Below are positions 24,975 to 35,830 of a stretch of DNA of 64,000 nt, piece after piece. A program made the position numbers and the translations under genes. The notes under the pieces were generated by a model. That model worked only from the letters and a program-made list of their open reading frames with translations, was not told where the DNA came from and did no database searches. Position 1 is the first letter of the stretch. Every line of letters starts with the position of its first letter. Source of the DNA: Castor canadensis. Its lineage: Eukaryota > Chordata > Mammalia > Rodentia > Castoridae. Location: NCBI RefSeq assembly GCF_047511655.1, contig NC_133401.1, forward strand, positions 18,349,501 to 18,413,500. The letters are read 5' to 3'.

Positions 24975-25335
24975 ATGCTTGATACTAGGGCTGTCGTAAT
25001 GAGGTACCACACTAGGTGGCTTAAACAGTAAAAATTAATTTCTCATGATTCTGGAGGATGGAAGTCTGACATCAAGTTGTCAGTGGGACACTTCTTCTTA
25101 GAATTTCCCAGAGAGACTCTGTTCCAGGCCTCTCTCCTTGGCCATCTTCCCTATGTCTTCACATGGTTTTCCCTCTGTGTTTCTGTCCAAATGTCTCTTT
25201 CTAAGAACTACAATTATATTTGATTATGGCAAAATTCAATGGCCTCCTGTCTCAAAGACATCACATTTGGAGATACTGGAGGCCAGGAGTTGAACATACG
25301 AATTTAGAGGGAAGACAATTCAGCCCAATATTGGT
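24975..25335 (-). repeat. MaLR-type LTR fragment in intron 5 of copy Y
   Basis: Sequence such as GGGCTGTCGTAATGAGGTACC, ATTTCTCATGATTCTGGAGG and TTCACATGGTTTTCCCTCTG resembles the reverse strand of an ERVL-MaLR LTR. The same element lies at the same place in copy X (43330-43712), so it pre-dates their duplication. Subfamily is not determined. Confidence 0.55.
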
Positions 25336-25942
25336 CTCTTCTGGAAGCTTCTCTTACTAGCATGCCCTTGATCACCTTCCAATGTCAACATAAGAACTTG
25401 GGAGCAGGACAACATGAAGCCCTGAACACTCCACTTTCTACCCCATGCATGTCTACATCTTTCAACATGCACCCCATCCTCCAAGACCCAAAGTCATCAG
25501 CACTCAGTTCCAAATCTCATCTGTCTTTCACCTAAAATCAGGCACAAGAAACTTCTGGTAAGATTCATGCTGAGGCAAAATTTCTCTCCAGCTACAAAAC
25601 TATGAAGCCAGATGATTTATCTACTACAAAAATAAAATGAATAAAATAGTGGGGTAGGCAGAGAAATACAGAAGTGTTGAATCAAGAGTAAAAATGTATC
25701 ATTGGTCCTAAGTAATTCAAAACCAGGTTGGGAAAATTCCATATGTTTTTAAAGCTTGAGAATAATCCATGTCTTAGATCTTAATGCTCTCTACTCCTGG
25801 CCCATTGGGTAGCAGAAGTCCTGACCTGATCAAGGTCTTTTAAAGCTTTTAATGTATTTCCTCTGTGGCTTACTACCCTGCATAGATTGGAAAACTGTTG
25901 TCTAATTCCAGGCAGGAGACACTGTCATGACCCTTGATTTTT

Positions 25943-27389
25943 TTATTTTATTTTTATTTTTATTGTTTTATTGTTCATATGTGCATACAAGGCTTGGGTC
26001 ATTTCTCCCCCCTGCCCCCACCCCCTCCCTTACCACCCACTCCGCCCCCTCCCTCCCCCCCCAATACCCAGCAGAAACTATTTTGCCCTTATCTCTAATT
26101 TTGTTGTAGAGAGAGTATAAGCAATAATAGGAAGGAACAAGGGTTTTTGCTGGTTGAGATAAGGATAGCTATACAGGGCATTGACTCACATTGATTTCCT
26201 GTGCATGGGTGTTACCTTCTAGGTTAATTCTTCTTGATCTAACCTTTTCTCTAGTTCCTGGTCCCCTTTTCCTATTGGCCTCAGTTGCTTTAAGGTATCT
26301 GCTTTAGTTTCTCTGCGTTAAGGGCAACAAATGCTAGCTAGTTTTTTAGGTGTCTTACCTATCCTCACCCCTCCCTTGTGTGCTCTCGCTTTTATCATGT
26401 GCTCAAAGTCCAATCCCCTTGTTGTGTTTACCCTCGATCTAATGTCCACATATGAGAGAGAACATACGATTTTTGGTCTTTTGGGCCAGGCTAACCTCAC
26501 TCAGCATGATGTTCTCCAATTCCATCCATTTACCAGCAAATGATAACATTTAGTTCTTCTTCATGGCTGCATAGAATTCCATTGTGTATAGATACCACAT
26601 TTTCTTAATCCATTCATCAGTAGTTGGGGCATCTTGGCTGTTTCCATAACTTGGCTATTGTGAATAGTGCCGCAATAAACATGGATGTGCAGGTGCCTCT
26701 GGAGTAACAGTCTTTTGGGTATATCCCCAAGAGTGGTATTGCTGGATCAAATGGTAGATCAATGTCTAGCTTTTTGAGTAGCCTCCAAATTTTTTTCCAG
26801 AGTGGTTGTACTAGTCTACATTCCCACCAACAGTGTAAGAGGGTTCCTTTTCCCCCGCATCCTCACCAACACCTGTTGTTGGTGGTGTTGCTGATGATTG
26901 CTATTCTAACAGGGGTGAGGTGGAATCTTAGCGTGGTTTTAATTTGCATTTCCTTTATTGCTAGAGATGGTGACCATTTTTTCATGTGTTTTTTGGACAT
27001 TTGAATTTCTTCTTTTGAGAAAGTTCTGTTTAGTACACTTGCCCATTTCTTTATTGGTTCATTAATTTTGGGAGAATTTAGTTTTTTAAGTTCCCTATAT
27101 ATTCTGGTTATCAGTCCTTTGTCTGATGTATAGTTGGCAAATATTTTCTCCCACTCTGTGGGTGTTCTCTTCAGTTTAGAGACCATTTCTTTTGATGAAC
27201 AGAAGCTTTTTAGTTTTATGAGGTCCCATTTATCTATGCTATCTCTTAGTTGCTGTGCTGCTGGGGTTTCGTTGAGAAAGTTCTTCCCTATACCTACTAA
27301 CTCCAGAGTATTTCCTACTCTTTCCTGTATCAACTTTAGAGTTTGTGGTCTGATATTAAGAGCCTCGATCCATTTTGTGTTAATGTTGA
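25943..27389 (-). mobile_element. L1 insertion in intron 5 of copy Y, with target-site duplication
   Basis: A 5'-truncated L1 of about 1.45 kb on the minus strand: poly-T, 3' UTR, then the ORF2 C-terminus with a 156-codon open frame at 27333-26863. It is flanked by TGACCCTTGATTTTT at 25928-25942 and TGACTCTTGATTTTT at 27390-27404. Copy X has the empty site near 44321-44338, so the insertion followed the X/Y duplication. Confidence 0.9.
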
Positions 27390-27761
27390 TGACTCTTGAT
27401 TTTTAAGGTGTAGCCATGATTTGTCTTTCATCATAATGCATCATAGCAAATTCTCTCCTCTCTTCTTTTTCCACTTGGTTATTTCTTTATATATTTCTTT
27501 GTTCAGGTTAGTTTTCATTATTAGCTCACCCTTACAGATGCCCCAACATGGTCATCTCCAGCTCCATGTTCCTCTGCCAGGCTGAATCAACTTTCTCCCA
27601 AGTGCCTAGAGCACACATCAGGACCATGTACAAAAGTGTCCCCTGTGAGGAGACATGAGAATTGATGTTCATACACTCAGACACATTCTTGGAGTCCTGT
27701 ACTAAGCACAGTAATGCCCTCCACTTATTCTGATTCATTTTGAAATGAGAACCTTTTTCAC

Positions 27762-27930
27762 CTTTTCTTGTAAGAGCTGTAGAGTCATTGTTAACATAGA
27801 GGGAAAAATTGGATATCTTGTTTTCTTTTACTGTGGCAAAGGAACCATACTTGAGGACTAAATCCAGTTCTTCTGATTCTAACTTTCCCTCCAGGAACTG
27901 ACAGTTCTTCTCTATAGTAGCTCCTGTGTC
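27762..27930 (-). pseudogene. SULT2A: SULT2A-like exon 5, copy Y (open)
   Basis: 169 bp between an AG acceptor at 27931-27932 and a GT donor at 27760-27761. It encodes 56 open codons plus the first base of a Gly codon. The residues include DTGATIEKNCQFLEGKLESE, ELDLVLKYGSFATVKENK and the terminal TRKG that starts the PAPS-binding RKG motif. It is two codons shorter than exon 5 of copy X in the variable loop after SNFS. The frame is intact, but it belongs to a gene copy lacking exons 1-4. Confidence 0.88.
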
Positions 27931-28643
27931 CTAATAGGAAAAAAAATCAATAATGAGGATATGGAAGAGAAAGGCAATGAGAAAAGTAGATGATAAGGTG
28001 TGACCTTTAGAATAAGGAGGATGAGCAGAATGGGGAGAAGCAGAGAGGAAATTCATGTTGAAATGAGTCAGGGGTAAGTTGGATGCAAGGAAGAGGAATG
28101 AAGTAAGAGCCTGAAGTGTGTACATGATGTTGGGGTCAACATAGACTTCCCATTATGGTTGAGCTTAGGGCTACCTAAAGACAGGATCTGAGTTTTTAAA
28201 AAAGTATTAAACTATCCACCAATGTTTATTTTTAATATGAAATCATAGAGTGAATCAATAAAAGTATGTTTTGAATTGTACACATCAGGCAAAAAGAATA
28301 ATAAATTGTGGAAATACAGCTGATAAAACTAAAAGAAGAATTAACTGCTCTTATTTTGTATCTTATTTCAAAAGTGTGACACAATTTGAGATACCATATT
28401 TTTTCTGTAGCATCCTATATATTTTCATTATTGAAAGAAATATTTATTAGAACTAGAGTACCATAGAGGGAATAGGAATGTCCTTGTGATTTATAACAAA
28501 AGAGTGTTCAAAGAAGTAAGCATTTGATAATTTAAGGTGCTAGGATCAAATAAGCTTCATGACAAGACAACCCAGTCACACATATGGACAATGATAGGAC
28601 ATCAAATATCAGTATTCACATAAGATCTAGAAGTTTGGGAACA

Positions 28644-28756
28644 TTCTTCCCATGGGAACATCCCTGGAGGAAAACCTGCCATTTTCTCCTGGAATAGTTT
28701 ATTAAATACTTCAGCTTCTTTTAAAGTAAAGTGATCATTCCATTCCCCAGAAATTC
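28644..28756 (-). pseudogene. SULT2A: SULT2A-like exon 6, copy W (acceptor and stop lost)
   Basis: Exactly 113 bp like copy X. The frame is open: GISGEWNDHF, then EAEVFNKLFQEKMAGFPPGM and FPWE. However the splice acceptor is TG instead of AG at 28758-28757. The stop codon equivalent to TAA in copy X is GAA at 28646-28644, so translation would run on for about 17 further codons. The conserved GDWKNHF is changed to GEWNDHF. These changes mark loss of constraint. Confidence 0.87.
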
Positions 28757-28997
28757 CAGGAAAACATATAGCAGACACAGAGACCAGATTTAAGACCTCA
28801 TTACACCCTTTCCTACATCTGCTTGCACCAACTACCTGACATGGACATTGTAGCTAATATACTAAATCAATAGTCACTCCTCTGGGAGTCCTGTACTGCC
28901 TTGCATTTATATCCATAATACTTCTATCTCCTGGAAATGATTTCATGTCTTCATCTGCCTCTCGACAATTCCTGCACACAATCTAACAACAGAAACA

Positions 28998-29480
28998 TTG
29001 GCTGCTTTTCTGATAAATCTGTTAATGGCAATGGTGCAGTCTCTGATCAGGAGATATCCAAATTCTTTGTGTCTAATGGGGAAGAATCTATGTCAGGACT
29101 CGAGGTGTAAATGCAGTTTATTAAAATTTGGGAAGGGAATTACAAAAGGGGTTATGGTGAAACCAGGTGGAAGACAGAAGCAGGGATTCCTTCTCTTTCC
29201 AGGTGCCTTTATACCTTTTGCTAATCTATGAGAATGGAAGGAACTTCTCGTAGGTGATTCCTAACCAGTAATTGATAACCGGGAAGGGGCAAGAGTGGTC
29301 CTAGGGCCAATTGAGGGTCATTGGGGTTGTTCCTGAGCTAGGGTGTGAATACCCTACATACATTTGTAACTAAAAAGAGAAAAAGAGGAAAGTTGAATCT
29401 GAAATATAGTACTAGGTCATATTTTCTAATAGTCCCAAACTATCCCTATTTCTACCCTGCCTCAACTTCCCCCTGAGAGA
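28998..29480 (-). mobile_element. Probable ERV LTR remnant (minus)
   Basis: Read on the minus strand there is a purine-rich run (AGGGGGAAG, near 29470), then about 450 bp with an AATAAA signal near 29120 followed by CTGCATTTACACCTCGAGTC. This layout resembles the polypurine tract, U3 and R-U5 of a retroviral LTR. I do not see clear TG/CA ends or assign a family. Confidence 0.4.
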
Positions 29481-30300
29481 CAATATCTGACAAAGGCCTT
29501 GTTGATGTTGCTGAGGGGCTGGTGTTCTCTTCTGAATCTGCTTCAAGCTGACAAGGGACAGCAGACCCTACCTACAAGGGAATTGTCTTTCCTACTTCTC
29601 TCCCTTGGGGCTAATTTGGATACAAGGTGATTCCCATTGTCTGAGTTATTGTCCAGCACAATCAAGGTTGCCCATAGAGATCAAGGTTTCTTGGAGAGAT
29701 CAAGGTTGCTCATGGAGATCTTGATTATCTGTAGAGATTGAAACTGGTGTTGCCTCATGATTTGGGTCTGAAAGGCTTCTATCCTGGAAGAGATAAATCT
29801 GGCTCACAAGGCATAAGCCTAGCATGAACATTGATAGGCATATCAGAAGGAGCCATGCCTGGTGTGGCACCAAGGATAAAGAAGCTAAAGTTTCATTTTC
29901 AAAAGTGACAAACAATACTTACCTGGCAGGGGAGATACCATGATCACGAAGGTGGTTTTCCCAGGGAGAGGCTTATCCACTGCACTCCAGATGTACTGAC
30001 CCCTGCGATTTCCCCAAATGTGGGAAACTCAACTGCATAATTTGTGGTAGTGGGGGACTGCGTTTGCACTCTCCCCTGAAAAAAAAAGTGACGAACATCA
30101 GAGACTTTTGGTTTCTTTTCCTATGGATGTCTATACCTGTAGTTATTTTTAACCCCGAATTACTTCTTTGTTTGGACTGCAATGGTAGTGGGGCAGTTAA
30201 GGACAGATTATTTGGGGTAATAGCTACATTAGGGGCCAGGTGTACCAGGGGCAGTTGCAGGTATAATTAGAAGATAAATGTCAGTAGGAGGCATTTCTGT
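29481..30300 (-). other. Possible ERV 3' internal remnant interrupted by a U1 copy
   Basis: When the U1 insertion at 29915-30078 is ignored, the minus-strand frame continues from 30182 to 29700. It contains a hydrophobic stretch of about 20 residues near 29855-29795 that could be a membrane segment. Its position just upstream of the LTR-like 28998-29480 would suit the end of an envelope region, but I recognise no defining motif. It is described only as a broken remnant. Confidence 0.3.
29915..30078 (+). pseudogene. RNU1: U1 snRNA retropseudogene, full length
   Basis: 164 nt, the full length of U1 spliceosomal RNA. It starts ATACTTACCTGGCAGGGGAG, including the 5'-splice-site pairing ACTTACCTG. 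It keeps the stem-loop I and II regions, the Sm site AATTTGTGG near 30038-30047 and the final stem ending CTCCCCTG. There are a handful of substitutions relative to the mammalian sequence as I recall it, mostly in CpG positions. It is followed by a run of nine A residues and flanked by AAAAGTGACAAACA (29901-29914) and AAAAGTGACGAACA (about 30083-30096). Those hallmarks of L1-mediated retroposition argue against a transcribed U1 gene; I saw no proximal sequence element. Confidence 0.93.
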
Positions 30301-30584
30301 ACAGACACAAGACTCACAGTTTCTCTAAGCACAAGTTAGAAAACATTGAAGTAGAATACAAGACAGAGTATAAACAACTCTATTATTAAAAGCACAGATC
30401 TGGAGCTAGTAGAATTGGTCTCATTGCCTTTGCATACACAGGTCACTGTGCAGCCATCTGGTGGAATCATTTTCTCTGAGTGGAAATGGAATTAGGCCTG
30501 GTCCATGCTCCCCAAGCACTGTGCACTGTGTGGCAAGTGCTGAGTGTTCATCATCTGTGATGATTTATGAAATTGAGTCTTTAC

Positions 30585-30678
30585 CTGGTTTGGGGTAAGT
30601 CAGTGTTACAACATCTTCATCCTTCACTAGAAACTTGTCACGTACTTCTGTAGAAGTACGTAGATAGTCATCAACGAT
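30585..30678 (-). pseudogene. SULT2A: SULT2A-like exon 1, copy W (start lost, 42-bp deletion)
   Basis: Corresponds to exon 1 of copy X but is 94 rather than 136 bp, an in-frame loss of 14 codons after DDYL. The start codon position reads ATC. The downstream part FLVKDEDVVTLTYPKPG is recognisable, with the PAPS-binding YPKSG changed to YPKPG. A GT donor follows at 30583-30584. The flank up to 31044 matches that of copy X. Confidence 0.85.
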
Positions 30679-31044
30679 GATGAAGAACTCTTTGTGTGTG
30701 GTGTTAGGCAGCCTTCTGTAACCACCTGGGGAGGATATAGCAGAATCTGGAAGATCTGATAAACTAATGATAAAAGAATCACTAACTTCTTCCCCATTCA
30801 TTGTGAAATTAACTCTCAAACAAAAGCAGGTATTATACATGATGGTCAAAGTTTGGATGTATTAGGCAGATGTGAAAATAGTCTGTCCAAGGTTTGAGTC
30901 TAAACTCACGGGCAGAAACCAGACAGTAATAAAAGGACAAGCACATAGTTTATGGCATAATTTAAATTTTATAAATAAACTTTAAATTTTGAATTGTTTT
31001 AGGTGCATGGAATCATTGCAAAGAGAACTCCCATATGCCATTCT

Positions 31045-32937
31045 TTTATAAATTATTCATTTATTCACATGTGCATACACTGTTTGGGTCATTTCTCCCC
31101 CTCCTCTCCGCCCCCAACATCTCCCCCGCTTCAAGCAGAAACCTGTTCTGTGCTTTTCTCCAGTTCCTTTGAAGATTAGAAATAAGCAATAATAAGAAAG
31201 ACATAGCATTTTTGCTAGTTAAGATAAGGACAGCTATACAGAGAGATTCCTAGCATTGCTTCCATGTACAAATGTGTTACAACCCAGGTTGATTCATCTC
31301 TAGCTGGTCTTTACACTGGTTCCTGATACTCTTCTTGTGTTGACCTCTGTTGCTTTAAGGTTTCTGTATTAATTCCTCCAGAGTGGGGGCATCAAATGCT
31401 TTCATTTTTTGGGTTTTCTATCTAACCCCGTACCTCCTGTATATGTTCTCCCCTTGCCATGTAACCCAAGTCCTACTACATTGCTGTATCTGCCCTTGAT
31501 CTAAAGACCACACATGAAGGAGAATCTACAGTTTTTGGTCTTCTGAGCCTGGCTGACCTTGCACAAGATGATGTTCTCCAGTTCTATCAATTTACTTGCA
31601 AATGATAAGATTTCATTTTTCTTCACGACTGAGTAAAATTCCATTGTGTATAAGTACAACATTTTCTTGATCCATTTATCAGTAGTGGGGCATGTTGGTT
31701 GTTTCCATAACTTGGCTATTGTGAATAGTGCTGTAATAAACATGGGTGTGCAGGTGCCTTTGGAGTAACCTGTGTCGCATTCCTTTGGGTATATCCCCAG
31801 GAGTGGGATTGCTGGATCATATGGCAGATCTATGTTTAGATTTTTAAGAAGCCTCTAATTTTTTTTCCAGAGTGGTTGCACTAGCTTGCATTTCCACCAG
31901 CAGTGTACAAGGGTTCCTTTTTCTCCACAACCTTGCCAACACCTGTTGATGGTGGTGTTTTTGATGATGGCTGTTCCAACAAGGTTGAGATAGAATCTTA
32001 GTGTGGTTTTGATTTGCATTTCCTTTATGGCTAGAGATGGTGAACATTTTTTCATGTGTTTTTTTGCCATTTGAATTTCTTCTTTTGAGAAAGCTCTGTT
32101 TAGTTAGTTGCCCATTTCTTTATTGGTTCACTGATTTTGGGAAAGTTTAGTTTTTTAAGTTCCCTGTATGTTCTGGTTATCAGTCCTTTGTCTGATGTCT
32201 AGCTGGCAAATATTTTCTCCCACTCTGTGGGTGGACTCTTCAGTTTAGAGACCATTCCTTTAGTTGTGCAGAAGCTTTTTAATTTTATGAAGTCCATTTT
32301 TTCCATTCTTTCTCTTAGTTGCTGGGTTTCTGGGGTTCTATTGAGAAAGTCCTTACCTATACCTGTTACTCCAGATCGTTTCCTGTTCCTTCCCATACTA
32401 ACTTCAGAGTTTCGGGTCTGATATTAAGGTACTTGATCCATTTTGAGTTGATACTAGTACAGGGTGATATACATGGATCTGGTTTCAGTTTCTTACAGAT
32501 GGACAACCATTTTCCCCAGCAACATTTGTTGAAGAGGCTGTCTTTTCTCCATCGTATATTTTTGGCACCTTTGTCAAAAATAAGGTGGGTATAGTTGTGT
32601 AGATTCATATCCTGGTCCTCTATTCTGTTTCACTGGTCTTCATGTCTGTTTTTGTGCCAGTATCATGCTGTTTTTATTGCTATTGTTTTGTAATGTAGTT
32701 TGAAGTCGGGTACTGTGATACCTCCAGCATTGCTCTTTTTGCTGAGTATTGCTTTGGCTATTTACAGTCTCTTCTGTTTCCAAATGAACTTTAGGGTAGA
32801 TTTTTTTTCAATCTCTGTGATGAAAGTCATTGGGGTTTGATGGGAATTGCACTAAACATGTAGATTGCTTTTGGTAGTATAGCCATTTTTACTATGTTGA
32901 TTCTACCAATCCATGAGCACGGGAGATCTCTCACCTG
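31045..32937 (-). mobile_element. L1 (minus) 3' UTR and ORF2 C-terminal part, upstream of copy W
   Basis: The 3' UTR is at 31045-31500; then ORF2 C-terminal sequence runs backward to the [13 protein letters not shown]-like region at 32937. It contains several frameshifts. The subfamily and the left flank are the same as the L1 at 51691 upstream of copy X, suggesting one insertion that was later duplicated. It stops abruptly at 32938. Confidence 0.85.
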
Positions 32938-33740
32938 CTCTGTTGGTGAAGCTGTGAAGAGAGTTCACTTTTGCTTTGAACTTCAGTCATTCCCTGTAAG
33001 AAGCACTGGTATCTATGGTTGACCCTAGAGTCCAGGATCCATGGGACTACAGTATTCTCTGAGTGACACTGGAGTCTTGCTCTGTGCTGCACTACATTCA
33101 CACCCAGTGACAACCATGCTTATTCTGCATAATGGAAAACTCTTTTCTCCAGGTGGCTTCCAAGTCCATGCTGCCTGGACTGAAGTTATCATGTTGTGCC
33201 CTTGCTCTGTGCAAGAGTTCATTTACCCATATAATGCAAAAGTCCATGCTATACAACTGTCCCCACATACTCATTCATCTGGACACATACATCATTTTCT
33301 GTACTAGTTACAATGTGCTGCTCTATCTGATCCCACATCTGGAATTGTTTCACATAGCAGCTTGGGTGTTTCCACAGTGAGTGTCAAGGTGGGGTTCCAC
33401 AGAAGGAAGCAAGAAATGTGGTGTTTTATGAACAGTATTTCTATAAGCTCTCCATCTCCTGAGAGACTGTAAAAATGTCCCCTCAGACAAGTCTGAATTT
33501 AGGGAGCCAGTGTGCAGGTTATAGGAGGGAATAAGGGATTTGATTCAGAGTCCAAATGAATTTGTTGAAGAAAACTGGGAAATGCATTAATCGATAAAAA
33601 TAATATCTCCACGCTGATACTGTTGAATATAGAACTGAATGTCTGAAAATATTTATGTTGGGAAGGAGTGAAAACAGCTGAAATTTTACGTCCTGTTGAT
33701 GACAGCAAAATTCATATGAATCAGTGGGGGAAAAACTGGG
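32938..33740. other. Unassigned stretch
   Basis: About 0.8 kb with no recognised repeat or exon. The accidental frame 33041-33307 (88 codons) has no domain I recognise. It sits between an L1 breakpoint and the 3' flank of copy V. Confidence 0.35.
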
Positions 33741-34439
33741 GAACAACCTGTCAAGAGATCTGTGAATGAATCATCAAGATCACTTCCAGGTTTATATCCT
33801 CAGAAACACAGCTTGTTCACATCATGCCACCAAGCAACATCATGCTTTAGTTGGGAAACACAATCAATGAGAGAGAAACTGAGTGATTCACACGAGAATT
33901 GGTAACTAAGCTATGTCAAAAGTCTCAACACAATTCTGAACTTCTGTACATGTATCCCACAAATGAAACCCAAGTATAAAATGTTCAGTTGAAATGTAAG
34001 GCAATATGTATTAATTTTAAAACCAGCCACAAATACTTTTTTAATTGTGAAAAGCACAGAGTAATACAATAAAAGTACATTTTGAATTAAACACTTCAGG
34101 CCAAAATAATAATAAACTGTAGAAACATGAGAAAATTAAAAGGAGAATTAGCTGCTTTTAGTTTTATATCGTATTTCAAAAATGTGACACAATTTGAGAT
34201 ACCATATTTTTTTCTGTAGCATCCTATATATTTACAATATTACAAAAGATTTTTTAAAAAAACTAAGAGTACCATGGAGGGAATAGGAGTGTCCTTGTAA
34301 TTTACAACACAAGAGTGGTCAAAGAAGCAAGCATTTGATAATTCAAGGCACTAGGATGTACTAGAGCTTTTGTGACAAGACAGCCTAGTCACAAATATGG
34401 ACAAGTATAGGACCATAAATATTATAGATCATGAATATC
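33741..34439 (-). pseudogene. SULT2A: SULT2A-like copy V, 3' flank only
   Basis: Aligns with the sequence downstream of exon 6 in copies W, X and Y, for example ATGTGACACAATTTGAGATACC near 34182-34203, which is very close to copy W at 28374-28395. The homology stops at 34439, before the exon 6 position would be reached. No coding sequence remains. It shows a fourth tandem unit existed. Confidence 0.75.
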
Positions 34440-34440
34440 T

Positions 34441-35830
34441 AGAAGCCAGTGGGTGGAGCTGGAAGCTGCCTCCAGTTTGACAGATATTGGGGATGTGGGA
34501 GTCCATGCAACTGCTAATTCCTCCTCAGACATGACAAGACTTGACAGTGTGGAGGCTAAGCTTTAATCTGCTTTGCCTGCTCACCAAGCCAACACAGTGT
34601 TCCCTGTAGGACTATAACCATGCCAGAGAATTCTATGGTGGGGGCACAAGACTTGTCATCAGTTGAAGCCATGTGTGAGCTGCTTCTCGTGTGGGTGTCC
34701 TCACAGTGTTCCCCTCTGTCAGTGTTCCTATGGGTGGGAAAAGTGTGAGGAGCACCAACATATCCTTTAATTGTCTCTCAGATTCTAAGCCTGGAGAAGG
34801 CGACAAAACCAAAGAAGTATGAGGTGGGTGTGCATGTGGCAGGTATTGAGTGACCCTTCCTCTGTCATAGTGGTCTGTTTCTGCACCTGCATGAATCCCA
34901 TGGAACTAATCTTGCTCGTCTGTTGATATTTGCACCACTGCTTTTAAATGAAAGTGTCTTCTGCTTCACTCTGAAATACAGATCCCAACTCCTGCTAGGT
35001 AGACTTATGTCCCCAATACTACATCACAATCAGTATTCCTGGGCCCACAGTAGCAATAGGGATTGGATGCACAGTGAAGCAGTAAACAGAAAAGGCTTGA
35101 GGGACTTGGAAATATGAAGCTGCAGGGGTGCTAATGCCACCAGCAGTCAGGCCATACACTAGGACATCTCTTAAGTTGGTTCTCCATTATGGCCCCATGA
35201 CTAAGCTTGTGAATGCAGAAGACCCTTTCTCCAGTGCCAGATTGCCGTGTCAATGGAGGAGCTGCTTTCTTGCACTGTATTTTTGCAAGGTCCTGGATTC
35301 TGTTTCAGTAGAGCTGACTATGATTTTTCTTCTGTCTTAATTCCTCAGTTTCACTCTTTTCCTTATCACAGCATGCTGCCTGGAATACGCCATCAGGGCT
35401 CTCTTTCTCTTGTAATTACAAACTCAATTATTTCTGGGCTTGGCCTGCTCACTAGCTACTTCTTGCTCACCTGCACCTTTCCATGGCACTCTACCTTCTC
35501 TGCACCCACGCCCGCTGTTTTGCTTCACTCTTGTAGAGATGCAGGAAAGTGCCCGGTGTCTCTAACCTGACATTTCAAAGCAAAGTCTTGCATTGAGATT
35601 TATCTTTACATCATTTAGCCTGAGAAGGATAGAGTCTGCCCAATTTCTGAGATGGCAGGAAGGTACCTTTCCTATGCTACAATGCAAAGTACTTGATTTC
35701 TTCCTGATGGTGCTAATCTCTTCAGTAACCACTTTCTTTGGTCCCAGCTTGAAATATACTCCTTTCCTAGCCAAACAGTGTGTTTTTTAAACACACACTA
35801 TTCTCCTCATTCTTACTGTAAGTCTGGTTT
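34441..35830 (-). repeat. Inverted duplicate block (counterpart of 18471-20230)
   Basis: Reverse complement of 18471-20225 minus the L1 insertion there. No gene is recognised. It forms the inner end of the right arm of the proposed large inverted duplication. Confidence 0.75.

Larger units (their letters stand above)
22430..28200 (-). pseudogene. SULT2A: SULT2A-like pseudogene copy Y (exons 5 and 6 only)
   Basis: This block aligns in direct orientation with the 3' half of copy X (about 40850-45110): 3' flank, exon 6, intron 5 with the same MaLR-type LTR, exon 5 and part of intron 4. Exons 1-4 are absent; at about 28200 the sequence passes into the 3' flank of copy W. A 1.4-kb L1 is inserted in intron 5. 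Exon 5 is open, but exon 6 carries a 1-bp deletion and has lost its C-terminal codons and stop, so no functional enzyme is expected. The 3' flank resembles copy X more than copies V and W. Confidence 0.85.
28201..31044 (-). pseudogene. SULT2A: SULT2A-like pseudogene copy W (exons 1 and 6 remain)
   Basis: Contains a sulfotransferase 3' flank (28201-28643), exon 6 (28644-28756), the start of intron 5 (to about 28985), a retroviral-like insertion, a U1 retropseudogene and a degraded exon 1 (30585-30678) with upstream flank shared with copy X. Exons 2-5 are missing. Exon 1 and exon 6 might derive from two originally separate copies; their adjacency on one strand makes a single deleted copy the simplest reading. 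Confidence 0.75.

Noticed and set aside
27532-27738. 68-codon minus-strand frame beside SULT2A exon 5
   Set aside because: It is intron 5 sequence after the exon 5 donor, and the copy X counterpart (about 44465-44690) does not keep the frame.
29915-30078. Functional U1 snRNA gene
   Set aside because: The A-tail, target-site duplication and lack of a recognisable proximal sequence element indicate a retropseudogene.
33041-33380. Overlapping frames of 82-88 codons
   Set aside because: No recognised motif, no homologous copy in the window, and neighbouring sequence is rearranged; not enough to support a gene.
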